Notes: generated by a model from the sequence alone, not told the origin. Counted from the stretch's first letter, positions 7,853 to 16,187 are shown. The stretch is DNA of 33,174 nucleotides from Pseudomonadota bacterium (GCA_021808405.1 JAKBBQ010000009.1:1-33174), one strand, 5' to 3'. Program-made: numbers and translations.

Positions 7853-8131
7853 ATGCCTAGGCGACACCCACGCGATTCACGCCGGCAGTCCGGCCAGGGC
7901 AGGGCCGAAGCCCTTCTCCTCGTCGTGTCGATCGCCCTCGCCGCGCTGCTGGTGCTCGAGTTCTTCGGACAGGCGATCCGGGATCGAGCGGCCGGCATCG
8001 CGCGCGAAATCCCCCGGCGGTCGCCGGGCAGCGGAGTCGACGCCTCGAGGCAGGCCGCGGGCAGTGCCCCGGCCGGCGCCGCCGGTGCCGAAGGGCCGCC
8101 GAGCGGCGCAGGCTCCCGGCCTGCCCGCTGA
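7853..8131 (+). CDS. Small membrane protein, Flp/TadE-prepilin-like N-terminus
   Basis: Hypothetical protein of 92 residues. A basic N-terminus (RRHPRDSRRQSG) is followed by one hydrophobic segment, ALLLVVSIALAALLVLEFF (about 20-38), then an Arg- and Ala/Gly-rich tail. The junction SG/QGRAEA resembles the class III prepilin site of Flp and TadE-like proteins: cleavage after Gly, then Glu at +5, though +6 is Ala rather than Tyr. This suggests processing by a TadV-type prepilin peptidase, but no Tad genes are nearby. The GC-rich tail and lack of a clear ribosome site lower confidence. Overlapping antisense frames here show no recognisable features. Confidence 0.5.
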   Translation: MPRRHPRDSRRQSGQGRAEALLLVVSIALAALLVLEFFGQAIRDRAAGIAREIPRRSPGSGVDASRQAAGSAPAGAAGAEGPPSGAGSRPAR

Positions 8132-8283
8132 CGCGCCGCGGCGCCACCGGCCTGCCGGGCCCGCGCGCCGGCAACACGGCTTCGCCATTCTTGGATTGTG
8201 GTTACAACCGGATGCGGTGGCCGCCCTTACAGTCTGCAGCGATGGCCTTCGCGCCCGCGCAACCGACTTGATGGAGTATCGAT

Positions 8284-8874
8284 GTGAGCAATCCCTTTCG
8301 CGCCCTCGACTTGAAGCTGCTGCCCGCCGGAGCGCGGGTGGGTGAACCCGAAGGCCGCCCCCAGGGGCCGCTGCAGATGAACCAGCCGGCTGCGCTGGCG
8401 ATGACCGACCTGCGGCGGGTGGCCGCGGTGGCCATCCACCCCGATGCCTCGCTGGAGGCCGCGCAGCAGCGCATGGTGCATGCGCGGGTGCGCCTGCTGC
8501 TGGTCACCGACGCCGCCGGGGAATTGCTGGGGCTGATCACCTCGCGCGACCTGCTGGGCGAAGCTCCGATCCGCGTGGCCGTCGAGGACGGCGTGGCGCG
8601 CGACCAGCTGGCGGTGAGCCGGGTGATGGTGCCCAGGGAGCGCATCCAGGTGCTCGACTGGGGCGACGTGCAGCACGCCAGCATCGGCGACGTGGTGTGC
8701 ACGCTGCGCGACAGCGGCCGCCAGCACGCGCTGGTCGTGCAGCAGGGGCGTTCGCCGCAGGTCTGCGGAATCTTCTCGGCTACCCAGATCGGGCGCCTGC
8801 TCGGGGTGCCGGTCGAGGCCAGCGACAAGCCGCAGAGCTTCGCCGAGGTCGAGCACCTGCTGGCGCCGACCTGA
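8284..8874 (+). CDS. CBS-domain-pair protein
   Basis: Stand-alone tandem CBS domain protein, 196 residues. CBS 1 spans about 40-92 (ending LLVTDAAGELLGLITSRDLLG) and CBS 2 about 112-175 (HALVVQQGRSPQVCGIFSATQIGRLLG). Such pairs bind adenosyl nucleotides and regulate partner proteins; the partner is unknown. No enzyme or channel domain is attached. The start is GTG at 8284: GGAG at 8273-8276 is spaced seven bases from it, while the ATG at 8271 is out of frame and the ATG at 8282 runs straight into TGA. The neighbours do not suggest a specific role. Confidence 0.9.
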   Translation: MSNPFRALDLKLLPAGARVGEPEGRPQGPLQMNQPAALAMTDLRRVAAVAIHPDASLEAAQQRMVHARVRLLLVTDAAGELLGLITSRDLLGEAPIRVAVEDGVARDQLAVSRVMVPRERIQVLDWGDVQHASIGDVVCTLRDSGRQHALVVQQGRSPQVCGIFSATQIGRLLGVPVEASDKPQSFAEVEHLLAPT

Positions 8875-8881
8875 GGCGACG

Positions 8882-8932
8882 CGCGGGATGCGCATCCTGC
8901 GCATCCCGCGGCGCCCGCTACGCCGCGGGCGC
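8882..8932. terminator. Double hairpin between convergent genes
   Basis: A perfect 11-bp stem (CGCGGGATGCG, 8882-8892, with 8900-8910; 7-base loop) is followed directly by a perfect 8-bp stem (GCGCCCGC, 8911-8918, with 8925-8932). The second stem covers the stop codon of the minus-strand reductase. Neither has a T tract, but the position between two converging genes suggests a bidirectional transcription block. Confidence 0.6.
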
Positions 8933-9910
8933 CCAGGGGTACAGGCCGCGCACCCGCGCCATCAGCCGCGTGAGCCCGAGCAGGGTGTCGATGCACGGCG
9001 TGGGCACGGCCAGGCGGTGTCCGAGTTCGTGCACCGCGCCGACGATGGCGTCGAGTTCGATCGCGCGCGACGCCTCGACGTCCTGCAGCATCGATGTCTT
9101 GAAGGCGCCCAGGCGCGAGGTGATCTGGTTGCGCTGCTCGGGAGTCTGCTCGATCGGGCAACCCAGGCGCTCGCCCAGGCCGCGCGCCTCGGCCATCGCG
9201 GCATTGCACAAGCCGCGCACCAGCGGGTCGGCAAGCACCTGCTCGATGGTCGCTCCGGTCAGCGCCGACACCGGATTCATCGTCAGATTGCCCCACAGCT
9301 TGTACCAGATGTCGGTGCGCACGTCGGCCGACGCATGGACTTCGAATCCCGCCCGGCGCATCAGCGCGCACACCGCGTCGACCCGCTCGCTGGGGCCGCC
9401 GGCGGGTTCGCCGATGAACAGGCGCGCCGGGCCGCGGTGGCGCGCCAACCCCGGCTCGGGCACCGAGGTGGTGGCATGCACCACGCAACCCAGCACATGG
9501 CGCAGCGGGATCGCCGAGGCGATGCGGCCGTCGGGGTCGATGCTGCGCAAGGGCTGCGGGTCGCGCAGCGGCGGCACCGCGCAGAACCACCACGGCACGC
9601 CGTTCATCGCCGGCAGCACCACGGTGCGCGGGCCCAGCACGCCGGCCACCAGCGGCGCCACCTCGCGCAGCGCCGGGCCCTTGACCGCGACGATGACCAG
9701 GTCCTGCTCGGCGAGTCCGTCGAGGTCCTCGACGGCGCGCGCCGGGGCCCGCAGCAGGCCGTCGGCCGTATCGGCGCGCCAGCCCTGCGCGCGCAAGGTC
9801 TGCAGGGTCGCTCCTCGCGCGAGCACGACGGGTTCGGCGCCCGCGCAGGCAGCCAGCCGGGTGCCGATCAGGCCGCCGATCGCGCCGGCCCCGATGATGC
9901 AGATGTTCAT
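8918..9910 (-). CDS. Ketopantoate reductase (PanE/ApbA) family protein 1
   Basis: NADPH-dependent 2-dehydropantoate-2-reductase-family enzyme, 330 residues. An N-terminal Rossmann fold starts MNICIIGAGAIGGLIG (GxGxxG at 7-12). AMNG (Asn103) matches the conserved Asn of the family, and WYKLWGNLTMNPVSALTG contains the catalytic Lys204. The C-terminal helical domain is complete. The family reduces 2-oxo acids such as ketopantoate to 2-hydroxy acids. AGGAG upstream supports the ATG at 9910. A second PanE-like gene lies 1 kb away, so at most one is likely to serve pantothenate synthesis; this copy, with the unusual PWWF stretch after AMNG, may act on another 2-oxo acid. Confidence 0.88.
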   Translation of the reverse strand: MNICIIGAGAIGGLIGTRLAACAGAEPVVLARGATLQTLRAQGWRADTADGLLRAPARAVEDLDGLAEQDLVIVAVKGPALREVAPLVAGVLGPRTVVLPAMNGVPWWFCAVPPLRDPQPLRSIDPDGRIASAIPLRHVLGCVVHATTSVPEPGLARHRGPARLFIGEPAGGPSERVDAVCALMRRAGFEVHASADVRTDIWYKLWGNLTMNPVSALTGATIEQVLADPLVRGLCNAAMAEARGLGERLGCPIEQTPEQRNQITSRLGAFKTSMLQDVEASRAIELDAIVGAVHELGHRLAVPTPCIDTLLGLTRLMARVRGLYPWAPAA

Positions 9911-10041
9911 TCGCCGCTCCTGGTCGCCCGTGACGTGCCACGACGGCCGGGCCCAGGCATGGTAGCGGCGCGTCGCGGCCCGACGTGCCGGGGTTCAACA
10001 GCCTGCTAGGCTGGCAGCTTCGCGCCTCCGCCCCGCCGCCG

Positions 10042-10938
10042 ATGCTGCACGACGCCCTGCTGCTGTTTCCCGACTTCGCGCTGATCGCGCTCGGCTATGC
10101 CTTGATGCACCTGAGCTCGCTGCGACGCGAGGTCTGGAGCGGGGTGGAGAGCCTGGTCTACCTGGTGCTGTTCCCGGCGCTGCTGTTTTCCACCAGCATC
10201 GAGGCCACCTACACGCTGGCGTCCGCCTCGGCGCTGATGCTCGCCGGCCTGGGTGCGCTGCTGGGGGGCATCGCGCTGGCGCTGGCTTCGCGCTGGCTGC
10301 GTGCCGACGCCCGGCGCACCGCCAGCGCGGTGCAGTGCGCGTTCCGCTTCAACTCCTACATCATCCTGGCGGTCGCCTCGAGCCTCGGCGGCAGCCAGCT
10401 GGTGTCGATGGTCGGGGTGCTGATCGCCATCGGCGTGCCGCTTTGCAATGGCGTCGCGGTGTGGGCGCTGGCGCGCCACGGCGGGCGCGGCCTGCTGGGC
10501 GAGTTGCTGCGCAACCCGCTGGTGATGGCCACCGTGGCCGGTCTGGGCGCGCATGCGCTGGGCTTGCACCTGCCGCAACTGGTGGTGCCGGTGCTGCACC
10601 GCCTGGGCAGTTCATCGATCGCGCTCGGGCTGCTGACGGTGGGCGCGGGGCTGCGGCTGCAGGGCCTGCACCAGGACCGCGGGCTGTCGGTGTGGCTGCT
10701 GAGCATCCGCCACCTGCTGCTGCCGCTGCTGGCCTGGGCGCTGGCGCGCGCGCTGCACCTGGACCATGCGCAGACCCTGGCGCTGCTGATCTTCACCGCG
10801 GCGCCGACGGCTTCCAGCGCCTACGTGCTGGCGGTGCGCATGAACGGCGACGGACCCTACGTGGCCGCGCTGGTGTCCATATCGACCCTGCTGGGGGCGG
10901 TGTCGCTGCCGGCGTTCCTGTTGCTCGCCGCCCGCTGA
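10042..10938 (+). CDS. AEC-family transporter (auxin efflux carrier type)
   Basis: Integral membrane carrier, 298 residues, with about ten hydrophobic segments along its length and no soluble domain. The opening FPDFALIALGYAL, the RFNSYIILAVASSLGG segment and the C-terminal LLIFTAAPTASSAYVLAVRM segment are typical of the AEC family (bacterial malonate and malate carriers). Substrates are usually small organic acids; the one here is unknown. Start: ATG at 10042; a GTG at 9985 would add 19 non-hydrophobic residues. It lies between two PanE-like reductases, divergent from the first and convergent with the second, so a link to hydroxy or oxo acids is possible but weak. Confidence 0.9.
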   Translation: MLHDALLLFPDFALIALGYALMHLSSLRREVWSGVESLVYLVLFPALLFSTSIEATYTLASASALMLAGLGALLGGIALALASRWLRADARRTASAVQCAFRFNSYIILAVASSLGGSQLVSMVGVLIAIGVPLCNGVAVWALARHGGRGLLGELLRNPLVMATVAGLGAHALGLHLPQLVVPVLHRLGSSSIALGLLTVGAGLRLQGLHQDRGLSVWLLSIRHLLLPLLAWALARALHLDHAQTLALLIFTAAPTASSAYVLAVRMNGDGPYVAALVSISTLLGAVSLPAFLLLAAR

Positions 10939-10960
10939 AGCCGAGCGCTGCCGGCTTCAG
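10935..10960. terminator. Bidirectional hairpin built on two stop codons
   Basis: CTGAAGCCG (10935-10943) and CGGCTTCAG (10952-10960) form a perfect 9-bp stem with an 8-base loop. The left arm contains the stop codon of the AEC gene and the right arm contains the stop codon of the minus-strand PanE-like gene, so it is symmetrical for both converging transcripts. No long T tract follows. Confidence 0.65.
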
Positions 10961-11910
10961 GCAGGCGCGGCGGCCGCCTGCGCGAGCCGGACCAGCGCGT
11001 ACAGGCTCTGGTTGGCGGGCGTGGCGATTCCCAGCTCGGCGCCGCGGCGCACGATCACCCCGTTGAGGTCGTCGATCTCGGTGGGCTTGCCCCGCATCAG
11101 GTCGTAGGCGGTGGACGACAACTGGCCCGCCATGCTGCGGCCGATTTCCCGCACCGACTCGCGCGCCTGCTGCTCATCGAGCGCATGGCCGCTGGCCCGC
11201 GCGACTTCGAGCACCTCGCGCACCAGCGCTTCCTGCAGATCGCGGATGGCCGGCTGCTCGACCATGCGACCGTAGGGTTGCCGGGTCAGCGCCGAAATGG
11301 CGTTGAAGGCGCAATTGACCAGAAGCTTGGCCCACAGGTCGTCCATCACCGTGGCCGAGATCCGGACCGGCACCTGCGCGTCGGCGAACACCGCGGCCAG
11401 AGCCTGCAGACGCCGCTGCAGCGAGTCGTCGCGCGCCGCCCGCGCGTCGGCCGGCCCGAGCACCAGCTCGCCGCGCCCGAAGTGCCGCACCAGGCCCGGC
11501 TCGGCCAGCGCGGCGGCCACGTAGACCGCCACCGGGATCACCGGCTGCCGGATGTGCGCGGCCAGCGTGGCCGGGTTGTCGACCCCGTTCTGCAGGCTCA
11601 GCACCAGGGCGTCGGACGCCAGCAGCGGGGCGAGCTGGCGCGCCAGCGCGTCGGTGTCGCGCGACTTGACGCACACCAGCACCACGTCGGCGTCGCGCAC
11701 GGCGTCGATGTCGGTGGTGGCGTGCAGCGCCACCCGGATCTCCTGCCCCTGCATCTGCACTCGCAGGCCGTCGCGGGCGATCGCCTCGACATGCGCCGGG
11801 CGGGCGACCAGGGTGACGCGGTGTCCGGCGCGCGCCAGCAGGGCGCCGAAGAAACTGCCGACCGCGCCGGCACCGACGACGACCATGCGGGGGAGGGGGG
11901 TAGAGGTCAT
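10957..11910 (-). CDS. Ketopantoate reductase (PanE/ApbA) family protein 2
   Basis: Second PanE-family reductase, 317 residues, clearly different in sequence from the copy at 8918-9910. The Rossmann motif GAGAVGSFFG sits at about 13-22, SLQNGVDN (Asn108) is the canonical family motif, and LWAKLLVNCAFNAISALT carries the catalytic Lys195. Near the C-terminus, RGKPTEIDDLNGVIVRRG matches the usual substrate-side segment. It resembles authentic PanE more than copy 1, so it is the better candidate for pantothenate synthesis (ketopantoate to pantoate with NADPH). The ATG at 11910 is used; an internal ATG at 11886 would remove eight residues. Neither start has a strong ribosome site. Confidence 0.9.
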   Translation of the reverse strand: MTSTPLPRMVVVGAGAVGSFFGALLARAGHRVTLVARPAHVEAIARDGLRVQMQGQEIRVALHATTDIDAVRDADVVLVCVKSRDTDALARQLAPLLASDALVLSLQNGVDNPATLAAHIRQPVIPVAVYVAAALAEPGLVRHFGRGELVLGPADARAARDDSLQRRLQALAAVFADAQVPVRISATVMDDLWAKLLVNCAFNAISALTRQPYGRMVEQPAIRDLQEALVREVLEVARASGHALDEQQARESVREIGRSMAGQLSSTAYDLMRGKPTEIDDLNGVIVRRGAELGIATPANQSLYALVRLAQAAAAPA

Positions 11911-12153
11911 GGCGGATCGCGACGGGCAATGCAGGCCAGCACTCTAGCCAGGATGCCCGCCAACAGGCAAGTCGGACGGCCTCGGCCGCGGCAGGTGTCG
12001 AGATGAAACCAAGGTCAGTAAACGAAACGCGCCCCGCGGTGTCACACGCCTGCCGAAGCCAAGTCGAACAATCGCCTGCAGGTCCGAAGGCCTGCCCGCT
12101 TGGGGCGGGTCCCGGCGGCTGCGTATGCTGTGCTGTCCCTGGAGATTGACCGG

Positions 12154-13890
12154 ATGTCCACCTTGAAGACCCGTCCCTGCGCATGGGCGCTCGCCGTCGC
12201 GATCGCGCTCGGCGTTTCCGCCTGTTCCACGACCGGCCCGCTGCGCCCGGCCGCGGCCACCCGCTCCGGGCTGCGCGCCGGCGCGCCGGCGCCGGCGACG
12301 CCGATCCGGCACCTGGTCGTGCTGTTCGACGAAAACGTGTCGTTCGACCATTACTTCGCGACCTACCCGTCGGCCACGAACCCGCCCGGCGAGCCGGCGT
12401 TCCACGCCGCGCCCGACACGCCGCGGGTCAACGGCTTGCGCGGCCTGTTGCTGGACCACAACCCCAATCTGAATCCCGCCAACGGGGCAGGGGCCAGCAA
12501 CCCGTTCCGGCTCGACCGCACCCAGGCCGCCACCGCCGACCAGAACCACGGCTACACCGCCGAACAGCAGGCCTACGACGGGGGCAGGGCCGATCTGTTT
12601 CCCCTGCACACCGGTACCGCCACCCGTGGCGGCGTGGGCGCCTTCGGCACCAAGGGCCAGGTGATGGGGTATTTCGACGGCAACACCGTGACCGCGCTGT
12701 GGAACTACGCCCAGCACTTCGCACTGAGCGACAACGCCTACACCGACACCTACGGCCCCTCGACCCCGGGCGCGCTGGAAGTCGTGTCGGGGCAGACCAA
12801 CGGTGTGCGACTCGTGCACTCGACCCACCAGCCCTTCACCCTGCAGGCCAACTCGTACTACCTCGACAACTCCGATGGCAGCAAGACGCTGATCAGCGAC
12901 GTCGATCCGGCGTACGACCTGTGCTCCAACCCGAAGGACCAGGTGATGATGGAAGGGCGCAACATCGGCGACCTGCTCGATGCGCAGCGCATTTCCTGGG
13001 GCGGCTTCATGGGCGGCTTCGATCTCCAGCGCCGCAACGCCAACGGCACGACCGGCTGCGCGCGCAGCACGCCATCCGCGGTGGTGGGCGCGACCATCCT
13101 CGACTACATCCCCCACCACAACTGGTTCCAGTACTTCGCCTCCACCGCCAACCCGACCCATGCGCGACCGGCGTCGGTGGCGGCCATCGGCCACAGCTAC
13201 GTTCCGGGCACCACGACGCGCGACCCGGCGAACCACGAATACGGGCTGAACGACTTTTTTGCCGCGGTCGAGCAGGGCAACTTCCCGGCGGTGAGTTTCC
13301 TCAAGGCCCCGGCTTACCAGGATGCCCATGCCGGCTACTCCGACCCGCTGGACGAGCAGGCCTTTGTCACCAAGGTGGTGAACTTCCTCGAGCAGCAGCC
13401 GCAGTGGAAGGACACCGCGGTGATCGTCACCTACGACGACTCGGATGGCTGGTACGACCACGCCTTCGCGACGCCGACCAACCCGTCCTACGACCCCCAG
13501 GCCGACCAGCTCGACGGCGGCGGGGTCTGCGGCAACGGCACGCCGCGCCCGGGCTTGAGCGGCCATCCGGTCAACGGGCGCTGCGGACCCGGGACGCGAA
13601 TCCCGCTGCTGGTGATCTCGCCGTGGGCCAGGCCCGACCATGTCGGCCACACCCGGGTGTCGCTGGCCTCGGTGGTGCGTTTCATCGAGGACAACTGGCT
13701 GCACGGGCAGAGGCTGGGCGCAGGCTCCTTCGACGCCAGCGCGGGCAGCCTGATGGACCTGTTTCGATTCCCCGCGCGAGAAGCCCGGGCTTCGTCGGCG
13801 ACCCCGGATAGCCGGCTGTTCCTCGATCCGCGTACCGGCACGGTGCTGCGCCGGGCGCCCGCGGGCAGCCGGTCTCCGACCTCGAGCTGA
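12154..13890 (+). CDS. Lipoprotein phosphoesterase (phospholipase C / AcpA family)
   Basis: Phosphoesterase-family enzyme (phospholipase C, acid phosphatase AcpA), 578 residues. The N-terminal signal ends in the lipobox VSAC (21-24), so it is probably an exported lipoprotein. ENVSFDHYFATYP matches the family signature ENRSFDHYFGTYP. The central GPSTPGALEVVSGQTNG, VIVTYDDSDGWYDH (metal-binding Asp and His), and GPGTRIPLLVISPWA complete the catalytic core. It hydrolyses phosphomonoesters or phospholipid head groups, perhaps for phosphate gain. Start: ATG at 12154 with GGAG nine bases upstream; the in-frame ATG at 12100 is less likely. Its stop overlaps the next start (TGATG), so the two genes are translationally coupled. 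Confidence 0.92.
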   Translation: MSTLKTRPCAWALAVAIALGVSACSTTGPLRPAAATRSGLRAGAPAPATPIRHLVVLFDENVSFDHYFATYPSATNPPGEPAFHAAPDTPRVNGLRGLLLDHNPNLNPANGAGASNPFRLDRTQAATADQNHGYTAEQQAYDGGRADLFPLHTGTATRGGVGAFGTKGQVMGYFDGNTVTALWNYAQHFALSDNAYTDTYGPSTPGALEVVSGQTNGVRLVHSTHQPFTLQANSYYLDNSDGSKTLISDVDPAYDLCSNPKDQVMMEGRNIGDLLDAQRISWGGFMGGFDLQRRNANGTTGCARSTPSAVVGATILDYIPHHNWFQYFASTANPTHARPASVAAIGHSYVPGTTTRDPANHEYGLNDFFAAVEQGNFPAVSFLKAPAYQDAHAGYSDPLDEQAFVTKVVNFLEQQPQWKDTAVIVTYDDSDGWYDHAFATPTNPSYDPQADQLDGGGVCGNGTPRPGLSGHPVNGRCGPGTRIPLLVISPWARPDHVGHTRVSLASVVRFIEDNWLHGQRLGAGSFDASAGSLMDLFRFPAREARASSATPDSRLFLDPRTGTVLRRAPAGSRSPTSS

Positions 13891-15263
13891 TGCGGCGGTC
13901 GCTCGCGGTCGCCGCCGCGCTGCTGACGACGGCCGCGCTGGCGGCGGCTCACGCGCCGCGGGCCGCGCCGGCGACCACGCTGCTGGTGCTGCCCGACGGC
14001 GCCAACCCGCACCCGGTGCAGCTGCTGCTGCCGCCTCGCAAGCCTTTGAGCGCGGTCGCCCGGCTCGGGCGCAAGTTGTTCTTCTACACCGGGCTTTCGG
14101 GCTCGGGGCGCATGTCCTGCGCGTCGTGCCACGATCCGGCGCATGCCTACGCGCCCGCCAACTCGCTGTCCGTGCAGTTCGGCGGCGGCCACCTGAGCCG
14201 CCCGGGGGTGCGCGCGGTGCCGTCGCTGGAGTACCTGTACCGGCAGCAGAACTTCAGCATCGGCCCCGACAACGAGGAAAATGAAACGGTCACGCTGCGC
14301 CAGCTGGTGGCGCGCGGGCAGCGCGCTCCCAGGTTGCGCAAGACCGCCAGCGATGCCCGGGCCAGCGCGGCCAACCTGGTTCCGCAAGGCGGCCTGTTCT
14401 GGGATGGTCGGGTCGACACCCTGCAGCAGCAGGCCGACGGGCCACTGTTCAACCCGCTGGAAATGGACGCCGGCAGCACCGAGCGGGTCGCGCGCAAGCT
14501 GCGCGGGTCGCGCTACGCAAAGCGCTTGGTCGCGCTGTTCGGCAGCGCGGTGCTGCACCAGCCGAGGCTGCTGGTCAGCGAGGCGCTGTTCGCCCTGGCC
14601 CGCTACCAGGTCGAGGACCCCAGCTTCCATCCCTTCACCAGCAAGTACGACGCCTGGCTGCAGGGCCGGGCGCGCTTCACGCCGGCGCAGGCGCGCGGCT
14701 ACCGGGTGTTCAACGACCCACGCGAGGGCGACTGCGCGGCCTGCCATCTCGACCGGCCCGGGCCGGACGGCTCGCCGCCGCTGTTCACCGACACCCAGTA
14801 CGAGGCGCTGGGGGTGCCGCGCAACCCCGCGATCCCGGCCAATCGAAATCCGCGCTATTTCGACCTCGGGCTGTGCGGGCCGTACCGCAAGGACCTGGCG
14901 GCGCAGACCCGCTACTGCGGCATGTTCCTCACGCCCACGCTGCGCAACGCGGCGACCCGCCATGCGTTCTTCCACAACGGCATCTACCACACCCTCGAGC
15001 AGGTCCTGGAGTTCTACGACGACCGCGACACCAGGCCGTGGAGGATCTACCCGACGCTCGACGGGCGGGTCGACAAGTTCGACGACCTGCCGCGCCGCTT
15101 GCGGGGCAACGTCGACCGGGTCGATCCGCCGCTGGACCGCCGGCCCGGCCAGCCCGAGGCGATGAGCCGGCGCGACATGCGCGACCTCGTCGCCTTCCTG
15201 CGCACCCTGGACGACGGCTGGCGGCGGCACCGCGGCGCGCGGCGCCGGCATGCGCTCCGGTAA
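13890..15263 (+). CDS. Di-heme cytochrome c peroxidase / MauG-family protein
   Basis: Periplasmic di-heme c protein of 457 residues. A signal peptide (MRRSLAVAAALLTTAALAAAH) precedes two heme-binding motifs, CASCH (77-81) and CAACH (282-286), as in bacterial cytochrome c peroxidases and MauG. Family features include GGLFWDGR (about 167-174), PLFNPLEM, and a late FFHNGIYHTLEQVLEFY. It would reduce hydrogen peroxide or oxidise another substrate with electrons from a c-type donor. It is longer than typical CcpA (about 340), with an insertion before the first heme and a basic Arg-rich C-terminus. It starts within the stop codon of the phosphoesterase gene, and a strong terminator follows at 15354-15380. 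Confidence 0.93.
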   Translation: MRRSLAVAAALLTTAALAAAHAPRAAPATTLLVLPDGANPHPVQLLLPPRKPLSAVARLGRKLFFYTGLSGSGRMSCASCHDPAHAYAPANSLSVQFGGGHLSRPGVRAVPSLEYLYRQQNFSIGPDNEENETVTLRQLVARGQRAPRLRKTASDARASAANLVPQGGLFWDGRVDTLQQQADGPLFNPLEMDAGSTERVARKLRGSRYAKRLVALFGSAVLHQPRLLVSEALFALARYQVEDPSFHPFTSKYDAWLQGRARFTPAQARGYRVFNDPREGDCAACHLDRPGPDGSPPLFTDTQYEALGVPRNPAIPANRNPRYFDLGLCGPYRKDLAAQTRYCGMFLTPTLRNAATRHAFFHNGIYHTLEQVLEFYDDRDTRPWRIYPTLDGRVDKFDDLPRRLRGNVDRVDPPLDRRPGQPEAMSRRDMRDLVAFLRTLDDGWRRHRGARRRHALR

Positions 15264-15353
15264 CAGCTGGTCTACGCCGGTCACCGTCGGGCAATTCGCC
15301 AGCAACAATCGCTGCCTACATTGGTCGATGTTTCATGGCTCCCCGCTGATTGC

Positions 15354-15380
15354 ACCCGGCCTCCCGGCCGGGTTTCTTTT
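15354..15380 (+). terminator. Rho-independent terminator
   Basis: ACCCGGC (15354-15360), a 6-base loop and GCCGGGT (15367-15373) form a perfect 7-bp stem followed by TTCTTTT. This is the best intrinsic terminator in the window and closes the phosphoesterase-peroxidase transcript. Confidence 0.88.
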
Positions 15381-15512
15381 GGCCGGCGGCATCGGCTGGC
15401 GCGCTAGACTGAGGTCGCCGGTCGGCCCCCGATCCAGCCACCGCGGGCGCAGCGAGGCCGCGGCGGAACCAGGGCGAAGCCCGACGAGGGCGGAGCCAAA
15501 CGAGGGGCCACG

Positions 15513-16088
15513 ATGAAACGCCTGGGCTGTGCGCTGCTGCTGGCCGGCTGCTCGCTGGGCATGCCGCCGTCGGCGCTTGCGCAGCGCACCCACGCCTACG
15601 GCGACTGGATCTCCGGCCGCGCCGACGACTCCTCGTATTTCTACGCCGCCACCGAGAGCGCGTCCGACGACGTGCTGGGCAAGTTCTGCTACCCCGGCGA
15701 AAACGTCTGCCGCTGGATCCTGGCGATGAAACTGCGGTGCCGCACGGGTTCGACCGAGGTCGCGCTGTTCAACAGCCGCCAGGGCGCGGTCAGCCACGAG
15801 CTGACCTGCGGCGGTCCCTACCGCGGCGACGGCGCCATGCTGTACCGCTACATCATCCACGATCCCGAAGACATCGACAATCGCGTCGCCGCCAACCACG
15901 GCATGCTGGGGATCGCCTATCCGCTGCAAGACGGCGGCTTCCAGGCCGACCATTTCTCCATGCGCGGCGCATTGCCGGCACTCAGCGCCTCGCTGGCCGC
16001 GGCGGCCGCCGCGCAGCGGCGCGCGCAGCCGTTGCCCCCTGCGCAGTCGTCGCAGCACCGGCAGCGAAGCGCCCCGGGCACTTTCTGA
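15513..16088 (+). CDS. Secreted protein of unknown function
   Basis: Protein of 191 residues that I do not recognise. A Sec signal peptide ends at about SALA/QR (residue 24). The mature part has AYGDWISGRADDSSYFYAAT, then four cysteines (about 49, 57, 66 and 89), an even number suited to two disulfides in the periplasm. The YGDW start and CR spacing faintly recall small invasion-associated locus B-type proteins, but I would not name it so. The C-terminal 40 residues are Ala/Gln/Pro-rich and probably disordered. GAGGGG precedes the ATG at 15513. It follows a terminator and appears to be a single-gene unit. Confidence 0.8.
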   Translation: MKRLGCALLLAGCSLGMPPSALAQRTHAYGDWISGRADDSSYFYAATESASDDVLGKFCYPGENVCRWILAMKLRCRTGSTEVALFNSRQGAVSHELTCGGPYRGDGAMLYRYIIHDPEDIDNRVAANHGMLGIAYPLQDGGFQADHFSMRGALPALSASLAAAAAAQRRAQPLPPAQSSQHRQRSAPGTF

Positions 16089-16175
16089 GCGCCCCGCGCG
16101 TCGCTGCGCGACGTCGAATCGCAATCTGAATCAAGGACTTGGCGAGCGGCCGGCAGGCTGCCCGCGGGCTGCGCT

Positions 16176-16187
16176 TTCTTGCAAGAA
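16176..16187. promoter_or_regulatory. Perfect palindrome upstream of GntR promoter
   Basis: TTCTTGCAAGAA is a perfect 12-base palindrome about 53 bases before the -35 box of the GntR-led operon. It may be a regulator-binding site, but it does not match the usual FadR-type consensus and I have no second copy to compare. Confidence 0.3.

Noticed and set aside
16099-16113. Short hairpin after the secreted-protein gene as a terminator
   Set aside because: The stem is only six pairs with a 3-base loop and no T tract, too weak to call.
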